Part shown: positions 16,672 through 24,487 of the stretch, in pieces | Position numbering within the stretch: the stretch's first letter is position 1 | Layout of the letters: each line of letters begins with the position of its first letter | NCBI RefSeq assembly: GCF_020889705.1 | Contig: NZ_JACMYP010000077.1 | Span: 1-32,177, forward strand | DNA length: 32,177 nt | From: Bradyrhizobium altum | GTDB taxonomy: Bacteria; Pseudomonadota; Alphaproteobacteria; Rhizobiales; Xanthobacteraceae | Direction of reading: 5' to 3' | Notes under the pieces: generated by a model | Databases searched by the model: none | What the model was told of the DNA's origin: nothing | Seen by the model: the letters and a program-made list of their open reading frames with translations, nothing else | Position numbers and translations under genes: made by a program

Positions 16672-18416
16672 GATGTCTCTGTCGCCGGCAGTGTAACCGT
16701 AAAGGTCGACCCCTGTCCGGGGCCCGGGCTCTGTGCGGTCACATGGCCGCCATGCATGTCGATGATGCGCTTGACGATGGAAAGGCCGAGGCCGGTCGAG
16801 CTTTCGCCCGCGGTCGGCTTGGCCGACAGCCGCTGGAACCGGCCGAACAGCCGGCCGAGATCCTCGGGGCTGAGGCCGGGGCCCTGGTCGGCGATCCGGA
16901 TCACCGTGTCGTTGCCCTCGTGGCTGACCGTGACCGTGATCTTGCCGCCGATCGGCGAGTACTTGATGGCGTTGCTGACCAAATTGTCGATCGCCTCGCG
17001 GATCCGGTCGCCATCGCACATCGTGACGAAGTGCTGCGGACCCGAGACCGAGATGCTCTGCTGCTTGTTGACGGCCGAGGGCAAGTTGGCCTCGGTGACC
17101 TCGTTGACGAGGGCCGCGATGTCGACCGGCTCGCGGCGGATGGTGATGTCGAAGGCGTCGGCCATCGCATCCGAGATCAGGTGGTCGACCATCGAGGTCA
17201 GCCGCTTGGTGGCGTCCCTGATGTGCTCGACCTGGGCGGTGACGTTCTCCTTCGGCGAGCCGGCGCCGATCAATTCGGTCAGCATCTCGGTGCGGCCGAG
17301 GATCACGCCGAGCGGATTCTTCAGATCGTGGGCGACAGTGCCGAGGATTTCGTTCTTGAAGCCGTTGGCGCGCTGCAGCCGCAGCCATTGCGCCGACAGC
17401 CGCCGGTTGGCCTGACTCAGCGCGCGGGTGCGCTGCGCGACGCGGTCCTCGAGCTGGGTGTTGGCCTCGTGCAACTGCTGGTACAGGATCACGTTGTCGA
17501 ACGCGATCGACAGCCGGCTGGAGAAGATCTCGACCAGCGCCCGGTCGGTATCGGAGAGCTGGCGTTCGGCCTGCAACAGCACCACGACCTCGCGGCCGCT
17601 GCCGGTGCGCGAATAGAGCACGCTGCGATGGTCGGCGAACTCGTTCTTGCGGCGCTGGAAGGCTTCCTCCACCATGTGCCGGAGATCGGCATCGAGCGCC
17701 CTCGACGAGGTGGTGCCGATGAAGCGGCTGTAGCAGCCCGAGCAGGCCAGCACCGAGAAATCACACGCGGCTGCGTTGCCATCGTCGCGCAGCACCAGGA
17801 TCCCTGCGCAATCGACATTGAGCAGCGAGGCGAGTTGCGTCAGCACGCCCTCGGCCAGCCGCTGCATCGACTTGAAGTCGTACAGCGTCGAGGCCGCGTC
17901 GATGATGATCTCGAGCCCGCGCCTTGTCTGCACCATGCGCTCGAGCTGCTGGTAGCTGCGCAGCGCGGCCGTCAGCGAGGTGAACAGCTTGTCGGCGGTG
18001 AGCTCGGTCTTCGCCTTGTAGTCGTTGATGTCGTATTGCACGATGACGCGCCGCTCCGGCGCCTGGCCGGGCTGGCCGGTGCGCAGGATGATGCGGACGG
18101 TCTCGTTCTTGATCTCGTTGCGGATGTATTCGACGAGCTCGAGGCCGGCGACGTCGGTCTCCATGATGACGTCGAGCAGCACGGCCGCGATGTCGGGGTT
18201 GTCCCGCATCAGCGTGCGGCCTTCGGCCGCAGAGTAGGCCGACAGGATCTCCAGCGTCGCGCCGTTCAGATTGTAATCGCTGAGCGCAAAACGGGTGCCT
18301 TCGTGGACGGCGTGATCGTCGTCGATCACGGCGATCTTCCATTTCCGTACCGGCGAGTCCTCCGGGGGGCTCTCGGTGTCGTCGATCAGTTGGAGGACAT
18401 CGTCCTGTTCGGCCAT
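16668..18416 (-). CDS. Receiver-DUF3369-histidine kinase hybrid
   Basis: A 582-residue soluble protein. An N-terminal receiver (about 26-150) has Asp82 in AVLLDVIMETDVAG as the probable phosphorylation site. A DUF3369-type sensor region follows (about 165-315, including Cys-containing DFSVLACSGCYSRF), then a coiled coil (about 315-350). The HisKA domain has His363 in TVAHDLKNPLG. The ATPase domain has Asn in DNLVSNAIKYSP, DQGPGLSPEDLG and STGLGLSIVKR. No membrane segment is visible. The receiver precedes the kinase, the reverse of most hybrids, so an upstream kinase could control this one. The ATG at 18414-18416 lies inside the end of the preceding kinase gene (31-base overlap), and the stop overlaps the next start. 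Confidence 0.9.
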   Translation of the reverse strand: MAEQDDVLQLIDDTESPPEDSPVRKWKIAVIDDDHAVHEGTRFALSDYNLNGATLEILSAYSAAEGRTLMRDNPDIAAVLLDVIMETDVAGLELVEYIRNEIKNETVRIILRTGQPGQAPERRVIVQYDINDYKAKTELTADKLFTSLTAALRSYQQLERMVQTRRGLEIIIDAASTLYDFKSMQRLAEGVLTQLASLLNVDCAGILVLRDDGNAAACDFSVLACSGCYSRFIGTTSSRALDADLRHMVEEAFQRRKNEFADHRSVLYSRTGSGREVVVLLQAERQLSDTDRALVEIFSSRLSIAFDNVILYQQLHEANTQLEDRVAQRTRALSQANRRLSAQWLRLQRANGFKNEILGTVAHDLKNPLGVILGRTEMLTELIGAGSPKENVTAQVEHIRDATKRLTSMVDHLISDAMADAFDITIRREPVDIAALVNEVTEANLPSAVNKQQSISVSGPQHFVTMCDGDRIREAIDNLVSNAIKYSPIGGKITVTVSHEGNDTVIRIADQGPGLSPEDLGRLFGRFQRLSAKPTAGESSTGLGLSIVKRIIDMHGGHVTAQSPGPGQGSTFTVTLPATETS

Positions 18417-20452
18417 TGACTGGTTCCGTCGGCTGCTGCGTCAGTGATCGTGGGCTCGCCCATGTCAGCCCCCTTGGCGATCCTGGGCATGATAATGCGA
18501 AAAGTGGTGCCTTGTCCTACCCTTGACTCCAGCATCATGCGTCCGCCGAGCTGCTGGGTGACGAGGTTATAGACGATATGGAGGCCGAGGCCCGTACCAC
18601 CTTCGTTGCGTCGCGTCGTAAAGAACGGGTCGAACGCCTGTCGCTGCACGTCCGGCGTCATGCCAGCCCCGTCGTCTGCGAAGATGATCTCGACATCATC
18701 AGCGCCACGGCCGCGCGCCGAGATCGTGATGTTGCCGGAGCGGCCGTTGGCGAAGGCATGATTGACGGCGTTGAGGAAAAGATTGGTTAAGATCTGGCCA
18801 TAGGCGCCGGGATAGCCGTCGATCAGGAGCCCATCGGGCACATCGACGGACAGCGCGATCGCGGCCTTCTTCAGCACCGGCCGCAGGCTCGCCACGATCT
18901 GGTCGGTCGCCTCGCTCAAGGCGAACTGGCGGCGTTCGGCGTGCGAGCGATCGACGGCGACCTGCTTGAACGACTGGATCAGTTCGCCGGCGCGTTGCAG
19001 ATTCGAGACCAGTTGCTGCGATGCGTCACGCGAGGCGCGCACGAATTCGTCGAGCTTGGAGCGGCGCAGCGGCTCGGTCTTCAGGTCGTTCTCGAACATC
19101 TCGCTGCGGCGGGCAAAGCTCGAGGCGACCGTCAGGCTGATGCCGATCGGATTGTTGACCTCATGGGCGACGCCGGCAACGAGGCCGCCGAGCGCGGCGA
19201 GGCGTTCGGCATCGATCAGGTTCTGCTGGGCGGCGTTGAGCTCGAGCAGCGCGCTCTCGGCCTTCTCCTTGGCGCTGCGCAGCTCGTCCTCGGTCTTGCG
19301 CTTGGCGATCGCGTTTTCGCGGAAGACCTCGACCGCACGCGCCATGGCGCCGACCTCGTCCTTGGCCAAGGTGCCCTGCACCGGCCGGTCGAGGTCGCCC
19401 GAGGTGATGGTGCGCATCGCGGCCATGATCTGCGCCAGCGGCAGCCGGATCGACAATGCGATCATGACGCCGGCCGACATGATGACGCCGAGGAAGATCA
19501 CGGCGATCGACAGCACCCGGCGCGAGATCGACCTCAGCGTCCTGTCGAAGGTCTCCTGCGCCTTCTGCTCGCGCTGGCGCATCTTCACCGAGAGATCGTC
19601 GATCGCGCCGATCGCGTCGGCCTGGCTGGCGTCGATCGAGTTGCGCAACAGATCGGTGCGGTTGGTGAGCTGTTCGCTGAGCTTGCCTAATCCGTCGCGC
19701 AGCTCGGCGGTCTTGACCTTGAGCCGCGCCAGCGCCATGCGCTGCAGATCGTTCTCGGCCAGATCGGTCATGACGGGAATCGTCTTCTCGATCGTATCGA
19801 TGTTGCGGCGGGCTTCCTCGGCCGACGAGGAGGCAAGCGAGAGATAGTAGGCGTTGGCGGCGACCAGCAACGAGGTGAAGGCTTCGCGCGACTTGCCGAG
19901 CGCGGGCCAGATCAGTGCGTCGCGATGGCCGGTGGCGCCCTCGATGATCGAATAGAGCCCGGCCATGTCCTTGGTCGGCGTCAGCACCTCTTCGTCATAG
20001 GTCTTGGAGATCGTGGTCTGCACGGTGCGCAATTCACCGAAGCCGTCGAGGAATCGGCTGGTGACGCGCTCCAGCTGCTCGACCGAGCCCGACAGCATCG
20101 GGTCGGTCGAGGCCCGGTTGGTCAGCGTGCCGAGCACGGCCTCGCGCAGCAGCAGGATTTCCGCAAACAGGTCCGGGCTCGGCTGGTTGATGTAGCGATG
20201 GATCAGGTTCTGCAGACGGCTGGTCTCGCTTTCGAGCTTGGCCAGGATCTTGTCGGATTCGCGGACCTGGCGGACATCCTCCCAGGCCGAGCCGAGCACC
20301 TTCGAGCCGTTCCAGATCAGCACCGCCAGCACGATCACGACGGCGGAGTTGAGCAGCGCGATCGAAAGAATGCGCCAGCGGATCGGCACCGCACGCAGCA
20401 ACTGGACGATGCGGAAACGGCCCTGCGGCCCAAAGGCCGCCCGCCGTCGCAT
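18386..20452 (-). CDS. Membrane sensor histidine kinase with HAMP domain
   Basis: A 688-residue inner-membrane kinase. The first membrane segment is at about 26-50, followed by a long helical periplasmic region (about 52-310), a second segment at about 312-335 and a HAMP linker (DLDRPVQGTLAKDEVGAMARAV nearby). After a coiled coil comes the phospho-acceptor helix GLVAGVAHEVNNPIG (His430). The ATPase domain has LFLNAVNHAF, ADDGAGMTPD and GGTGLGLHIV. The ATG at 20450-20452 follows AGGA by about 7 bases. A TTG at 20477-20479 would add nine residues and is the alternative. The gene begins 34 bases after the TRAP-type binding protein gene, so its large periplasmic domain may read that protein's bound state, as TorS does with TorT. 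No receiver domain is present. Confidence 0.9.
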   Translation of the reverse strand: MRRRAAFGPQGRFRIVQLLRAVPIRWRILSIALLNSAVVIVLAVLIWNGSKVLGSAWEDVRQVRESDKILAKLESETSRLQNLIHRYINQPSPDLFAEILLLREAVLGTLTNRASTDPMLSGSVEQLERVTSRFLDGFGELRTVQTTISKTYDEEVLTPTKDMAGLYSIIEGATGHRDALIWPALGKSREAFTSLLVAANAYYLSLASSSAEEARRNIDTIEKTIPVMTDLAENDLQRMALARLKVKTAELRDGLGKLSEQLTNRTDLLRNSIDASQADAIGAIDDLSVKMRQREQKAQETFDRTLRSISRRVLSIAVIFLGVIMSAGVMIALSIRLPLAQIMAAMRTITSGDLDRPVQGTLAKDEVGAMARAVEVFRENAIAKRKTEDELRSAKEKAESALLELNAAQQNLIDAERLAALGGLVAGVAHEVNNPIGISLTVASSFARRSEMFENDLKTEPLRRSKLDEFVRASRDASQQLVSNLQRAGELIQSFKQVAVDRSHAERRQFALSEATDQIVASLRPVLKKAAIALSVDVPDGLLIDGYPGAYGQILTNLFLNAVNHAFANGRSGNITISARGRGADDVEIIFADDGAGMTPDVQRQAFDPFFTTRRNEGGTGLGLHIVYNLVTQQLGGRMMLESRVGQGTTFRIIMPRIAKGADMGEPTITDAAADGTSQWPNRTMSSN

Positions 20453-20486
20453 CGTCCCGTCCTGTTTGGGCGCGTCCAAGATCCGG

Positions 20487-21476
20487 TCACTCCATGTTGC
20501 GGATGCGTTCGATCAGCGCTCCTATCGCCGGATCGCGCTCCGCCTTGGCATAGATGCCGGCCATCGCCGCCTCGAACGGCTTGCGGTCGAAATCGGTCAC
20601 GACCTTGACGCCGGCCTGCTCGGCCTGCTTGCGCGAGCGCTCCTCGAGCTCCCGCCACTTCTCGCGCATGTAAAGGCTGGAGCGCTGCGCGGCTTCGCGG
20701 AAGATGGTCTGCTCATCCGGCGTGAGGCTGGCCCAGGCTTTGCGCGACATCACCAGCACTTCGGGGCTCACGGTGTGCTGGGTCAAGGTGTAGTAGCCGG
20801 CGTATTTGTAGTGGCCGGTGGTGACGAAGGACGGCCAGTTGTTCTCCGCGCCATCGATCAGCCGGTTGGCGAGCCCGGTCAGCACCTGGCCGTAGGCCAT
20901 CTGGATCGGCTGCGCACCGAGCGCGCGGATCATGTCCGACATCTGTTCGGATTGCTGCACGCGCAACCGCAGCCCCTTGAGGTCGTCGAGCGAACGCACC
21001 GGGCGGACGCTGTTATAGATCGAGCGGGCGCCGGAATCGTAGAAGGTCAGTCCGACGAAGCCGTGGGCCTCGAGACTGTTCAGGATCTCGTTGCCGATCG
21101 GTCCATCCAGCACATGCTGCAGGTGCTCAAGGGATCGAAACAGGAACGGCATCGCCAGCACATTCACGGAAGGCACCATGGTTCCGATCAGCGCGACATT
21201 GGTCCGGTTCAGATCGATGGCGCCGGCCCGGGTCTGCTCCAGCGTCTCCTTTTCCTCGCCGAGCTGGCGGGAGTGGAAGACCACGATGCGGTGCCGGCCG
21301 CCGGTGCGTTCGGCGATCAGGCGGTCCATGTAATTCAGCGCCTGGACCGTCGGATAGTCTTCATTCTGGGTATCGGCGGTGCGGAATTCGCGCGCAAAGG
21401 CACTCGCCGAGACCGCTGTGCATAACAGCGCGACGGCAAGCGTTATTGTCCGCGAAAGGCCGGCGCGGCGATACAC
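20487..21476 (-). CDS. TRAP-type (DctP family) periplasmic binding protein
   Basis: A 329-residue protein with a signal peptide (VYRRAGLSRTITLAVALLC...), probably cleaved near SAFA. The fold markers of the TRAP solute-binding family are present: RIVVFHSRQLGEEKETLEQTRAGAIDL, VNVLAMPFLFRS, LKGLRLRVQQSEQMSDMIRALGAQPIQMAYGQVLTGL and the family Asn in GAENNWPSF. Members usually bind carboxylates through the Arg in LRLRVQ. The start is GTG at 21474-21476 with AAGGGG upstream; no nearby ATG fits. No TRAP membrane subunit (DctQ/DctM) is adjacent. Instead the gene heads a histidine kinase operon, so a sensing role is more likely than transport. Confidence 0.9.
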   Translation of the reverse strand: MYRRAGLSRTITLAVALLCTAVSASAFAREFRTADTQNEDYPTVQALNYMDRLIAERTGGRHRIVVFHSRQLGEEKETLEQTRAGAIDLNRTNVALIGTMVPSVNVLAMPFLFRSLEHLQHVLDGPIGNEILNSLEAHGFVGLTFYDSGARSIYNSVRPVRSLDDLKGLRLRVQQSEQMSDMIRALGAQPIQMAYGQVLTGLANRLIDGAENNWPSFVTTGHYKYAGYYTLTQHTVSPEVLVMSRKAWASLTPDEQTIFREAAQRSSLYMREKWRELEERSRKQAEQAGVKVVTDFDRKPFEAAMAGIYAKAERDPAIGALIERIRNME

Positions 21477-21658
21477 AGGCTACAATTCCCCTTGTGATTT
21501 GAGTCCGGGGCGGGAGGAAAAGGTTCAACGCTTTTAGCAGAATGGCGGTGGTTCGCCCATCTGCCAAACGTTAAAACCGCGCTGCAACCTGCGGTGTCGA
21601 TTGAATTTGCGGTTGTAGCACCGTATGACCGCGTGTTGGCATCCGGGAACGGCTGGTC
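21477..21658. promoter_or_regulatory. Divergent promoter region, signalling operon / ugpB
   Basis: The 182 bases between the two divergent GTG starts must hold promoters for both directions. An ACCGC / GCGGT dyad (about 21576-21595) and a second imperfect dyad near 21545-21563 could be operator sites. I found no convincing -35/-10 pair and no clear tandem Pho box. Confidence 0.4.
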
Positions 21659-22990
21659 GTGAAGTTCGCTTTTAAGCTCGCCTTGAAGCTCCCGCACCTC
21701 GTCGTCGCGGCCCTTCTGCTTGTGGCACCGGCACGAGCGGCGACCGAGATCATGTGGTGGCACGCGATGTCGGGCGAGCTCGGCAAGCAGCTCGAGAAGC
21801 TCGCCGCCGACTTCAACGCCTCGCAATCCGACTACCGCATCGTGCCCGCCTACAAGGGCAACTACACCGAGACCGTCACCGCGGCGATCTTCGCGTTCCG
21901 TTCGCGCAGTCAGCCGGCGATCGTTCAGGTCAACGAGATCGCCACCGCAACCATGATGGCGGCGCGCGGCGCGATCTATCCGGTGTTCGAGCTGATGCGG
22001 GATCAATCGGAGGCGTTCGCGCCGTCGGCCTATCTGCCCGCGGTGGCCGGCTACTATGCCGATGTCGACGGCAACATGCTGTCGTTCCCGTTCAACGCCT
22101 CGACGCCGATCCTGTACTACAACAAGGATATGTTCCGCTCCGCCGGGCTCGATCCGAGCGCGCCTCCGAAGACCTGGCCGGAGCTCGGCATCTTGGCCAA
22201 GCGGCTGCGCGCCGCCGGTGCGATGTGCGGCGTGACTACCTCATGGCCGTCCTGGATCAATGTCGAAAATTTCTCCGCCTTTCACAACCTGCCGATCGCG
22301 ACCAAGGCCAACGGCTTTTCCGGGCTCGACGCGCAGCTGATCTTCAACAACCCGCTGGTGGTGCGCCACATCGCGCAGCTCGCGCAGTGGCAGGCCGACA
22401 AGACCTTCGACTATAGCGGCCGCGGCCAGACCGCCGAGCCGCGCTTTCAGAAGGGCGAGTGCGCCATCTTCATCGGCTCGTCGGGCACCCGCGCCGACAT
22501 CAAGGCCAATTCGAAATTCGAGGTCGGCTACGGCATGATGCCGTATGAACCCGACGTGCAGGGCGCGCCGCAGAACTCGATCATCGGCGGTGCAACGCTG
22601 TGGGTGTTGCGCGATCGGCCGCGCGCCGAATATGCCGGGGTGGCAAAATTCTTCGCCTATCTGTCGCGGCCCGAGGTGCAGGCCGCCTGGCACCAGAACA
22701 CCGGCTACCTGCCGATCACCCGCGCCGCATTCGATCTCAGTCGCACGCAGGGATTCTACGAGCGCAATCCCGGTGCCTCGATCTCGATCGAGGAGGTCAC
22801 GCTGAAGCCGCCGACCGACAATTCCAAGGGCATCCGGCTCGGCTCGTTCATCCTGATCCGCGACGTGATCGAGGAGGAGCTCGAGCAGGTGTTCACCGGC
22901 AAGCGTTCGGCGCAGGCCGCGATGGACAACGCCGTCGAACGCGGCAACCGCCTGCTGCGCCAGTTCGAGCGCGCCAATCCGGATCGGTGA
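21659..22990 (+). CDS. ugpB: sn-Glycerol-3-phosphate-type ABC binding protein (orphan)
   Basis: A 443-residue periplasmic protein with a signal peptide ending PARA-AT. It parallels E. coli UgpB along its whole length. Matching blocks include WWHAMSGELGKQLEKLA, IVPAYKGNYTETVTA, PAIVQVNEIATATMMA, FPFNASTPILYYNKDMF, APQNSIIGGATLWV, WHQNTGYLPITRAAFDL and AVERGNRLLRQFE. The family binds sn-glycerol-3-phosphate and glycerophosphodiesters and normally works with UgpA, UgpE and UgpC. None of those lies here, so this copy is an orphan that must share a remote transporter or serve another role. GTG at 21659-21661 is the start, with a GGGAA site about 10 bases upstream. It is divergent from the TRAP-binding-protein signalling operon. 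Confidence 0.93.
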   Translation: MKFAFKLALKLPHLVVAALLLVAPARAATEIMWWHAMSGELGKQLEKLAADFNASQSDYRIVPAYKGNYTETVTAAIFAFRSRSQPAIVQVNEIATATMMAARGAIYPVFELMRDQSEAFAPSAYLPAVAGYYADVDGNMLSFPFNASTPILYYNKDMFRSAGLDPSAPPKTWPELGILAKRLRAAGAMCGVTTSWPSWINVENFSAFHNLPIATKANGFSGLDAQLIFNNPLVVRHIAQLAQWQADKTFDYSGRGQTAEPRFQKGECAIFIGSSGTRADIKANSKFEVGYGMMPYEPDVQGAPQNSIIGGATLWVLRDRPRAEYAGVAKFFAYLSRPEVQAAWHQNTGYLPITRAAFDLSRTQGFYERNPGASISIEEVTLKPPTDNSKGIRLGSFILIRDVIEEELEQVFTGKRSAQAAMDNAVERGNRLLRQFERANPDR

Positions 22991-23021
22991 GGGGGGCCGT
23001 CTGGTCTGCTCAACTGCTTCT

Positions 23022-23157
23022 CCGTCATCCTGAGGAGGCCGCAATGCGGCCGTCTCGAAGGATGAATCGGCCCCGCTGGTGGCCGTCGATCCTTCGAGGC
23101 TCGCTCCGCTCGCACCTCCAGCGACAAAGGCGAAGCCTTTGCGCGGAGATGACGGGG
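23022..23157. repeat. Palindromic intergenic repeat, family A copy 3
   Basis: Starts CCGTCATCCTGAGGAGGCCG and ends GGAGATGACGGG. The left arm has the hairpin GGCCGC-AAT-GCGGCC. The right arm, GGCTCGCTCCGCTCGCACC, is the mirror of the left arm of copy 2. An extra hairpin AAAGGC-GAA-GCCTTT is added near the right end. Confidence 0.83.
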
Positions 23158-23178
23158 ATAAATTATCGAACAACAATG

Positions 23179-23265
23179 GTAGCCCGGATGGAGCGCAGCG
23201 AAATCCGGGACCGGTCTCCGAAGCGGCGCAGAATCCCGGATTGCGCTGCGCTCCATCCGGGCTAC
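23179..23265. repeat. Palindromic intergenic repeat, family F
   Basis: Two 32-base arms, GTAGCCCGGATGGAGC... (23179-23210) and ...GCTCCATCCGGGCTAC (23234-23265), are complementary except for one base, with a 23-base centre. It lies just upstream of the phosphotransferase-like gene. Confidence 0.85.
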
Positions 23266-23294
23266 AAATCCAGCTCTCCTAGTTGCGTTTGAAA

Positions 23295-24242
23295 ATGCCA
23301 CTTCCACCCATCACCGACTACGAAACCTACCGCGCCTGGCGCGGCGACACGTCGCGCTGGTTGCCCGTCGCGCGCGACATTGCCGATGGCCACGGGCTGT
23401 CCTGTGGCGCGCCGCATGTGTTCTCGACCGGCACCAACCTCGTGGTCGGGCTCGACGGTGAGCTGATCGTGAAGCTGTTCCCGCCGTTTCTGCGCCCGCA
23501 ATTCGTGTCCGAACGCGGCGCGCTTGCACAGTTGCGCGGACGGCTCGGCATTCCGATCCCCGATCTTGTCGCGGAGGGCGAGCGCGACGGCTGGCCCTAT
23601 CTTGTCATCACCCGCCTGTCCGGCACCGTCGGCTCGGAGGTGTGGCCATCGCTGCCGGAAGCCGAACGCGAGCGCGTGCTCGCCGAGATCGGCGCCGCGA
23701 TTGCCGAGGTGCAGCGCGTGCCGCCCGGCAGCCTGCTGGCGATCGAGCCGCCCTGGGAGGCCTTCATGCGCGGCCAGATCGCGCGGTGCCGGGCGCGGCA
23801 CGAACGGCTCGGCCTGCCGGCGAAATTCCTCACCTCGCTCGACGATCTCCTGCGTGCCGCCGCCGAATTGATCCCGATGCGCGCGCAGCCGGTGATCCTG
23901 ACCGGCGAGTACATTCCGGAGAATTTTCTGCTCGGCCGCCGGGCCGACGGCTGGCACGTCGCCGGCCTGTTCGACTTCGGCGACGTCCGGACCGGATGGG
24001 GCGAGTACGACCTGCTCGGTCCCAGCGCCTTCATGGCCGCCGGCCATCCGCGCCGGGTGCGCAGCCTGTTCGACGGCTTCGGCATCCCGCGCAGCGAGGT
24101 GACGTTCACGCTGAAGCGGCGGTTGATGGCGCTCTTGATGCTGCACTCGGCCAGCGATCCGCTCCGGCACATCTGCATCGCGGGCTGGCCCGATCAGGTC
24201 GACGACTTCGTGCAGTTGCAGGAGTTGGTCTGGCCCGACTAG
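23295..24242 (+). CDS. Aminoglycoside phosphotransferase (APH)-family kinase-like protein
   Basis: A 315-residue cytoplasmic protein with the APH / choline-kinase fold. The N-lobe has a Lys in ELIVKLFPP (about 60), and the C-lobe has WPYLVITRLSGT and the metal-binding FDFGD (226-230). The catalytic loop is unusual: the typical HGDLHPEN appears as TGEYIPEN (203-210), with Glu205 in place of the catalytic Asp and Thr in place of His. It may be a distinct APH subgroup or catalytically altered. Resistance should not be assumed; many family members phosphorylate unrelated small molecules. ATG at 23295 is chosen; a TTG at 23283 would add four residues, and neither has a strong ribosome site. It follows repeat F and stands alone. 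Confidence 0.82.
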   Translation: MPLPPITDYETYRAWRGDTSRWLPVARDIADGHGLSCGAPHVFSTGTNLVVGLDGELIVKLFPPFLRPQFVSERGALAQLRGRLGIPIPDLVAEGERDGWPYLVITRLSGTVGSEVWPSLPEAERERVLAEIGAAIAEVQRVPPGSLLAIEPPWEAFMRGQIARCRARHERLGLPAKFLTSLDDLLRAAAELIPMRAQPVILTGEYIPENFLLGRRADGWHVAGLFDFGDVRTGWGEYDLLGPSAFMAAGHPRRVRSLFDGFGIPRSEVTFTLKRRLMALLMLHSASDPLRHICIAGWPDQVDDFVQLQELVWPD

Positions 24243-24294
24243 CTGTCTGGATGCGATACCGACCGCCGGCCAGAAAGCGAGCAGCATCTAATGC

Positions 24295-24313
24295 CTGCTC
24301 ATCTATTGAGCAG
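24295..24313 (+). terminator. Hairpin after the phosphotransferase gene
   Basis: CTGCTCA (24295-24301) and TGAGCAG (24307-24313) form a 7-bp stem with a TCTAT loop, 52 bases after the stop codon. The bases that follow are only partly T-rich (CCTTCCTTTG), so termination is plausible but weak. The same hexamer also occurs at 24279-24284 (see findings). Confidence 0.4.
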
Positions 24314-24428
24314 TCGGCCTTCCTTTGTATGCAATCCACGCCGCGTTGACCGGCGTCAGAACAAGCTGCCTTCGACGATTTCTCCCATATCATCAGCGTG
24401 TTAGCGCATCATAAGATTTCGTTAAGGG

Positions 24429-24444
24429 TTGGCACAATCCTTGC
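24429..24444 (+). promoter_or_regulatory. Sigma-54 (RpoN) promoter
   Basis: TTGGCAC-N5-TTGC places GG at 24431-24432 and GC at 24443-24444 with exactly 10 bases between, the invariant spacing of -24/-12 promoters (consensus TGGCAC-N5-TTGC). Transcription would start near 24456, about 32 bases before the first gene of the transporter operon. Sigma-54 promoters need an activator; NtrC is the natural candidate for a nitrogen-scavenging operon. Confidence 0.8.
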
Positions 24445-24487
24445 GATCTGAGTTCCAAGGCCGTTCTCAAGGGCGTTGGAGCACCAC

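Noticed and set aside
16672..17388. N-terminal 240-residue extension of the response regulator frame
   Set aside because: It overlaps the kinase gene in another frame, has Arg/His-rich shadow composition, and the ATGA overlap fixes the regulator start at 16671.
16743..18419. 558-residue plus-strand frame over the hybrid kinase
   Set aside because: Antisense shadow; the minus strand carries clear receiver and kinase motifs.
21477..21658. Pho box for ugpB
   Set aside because: CTGCCAA and CTGCAAC lie about 21 bases apart, whereas tandem Pho half-sites repeat every 11 bases.
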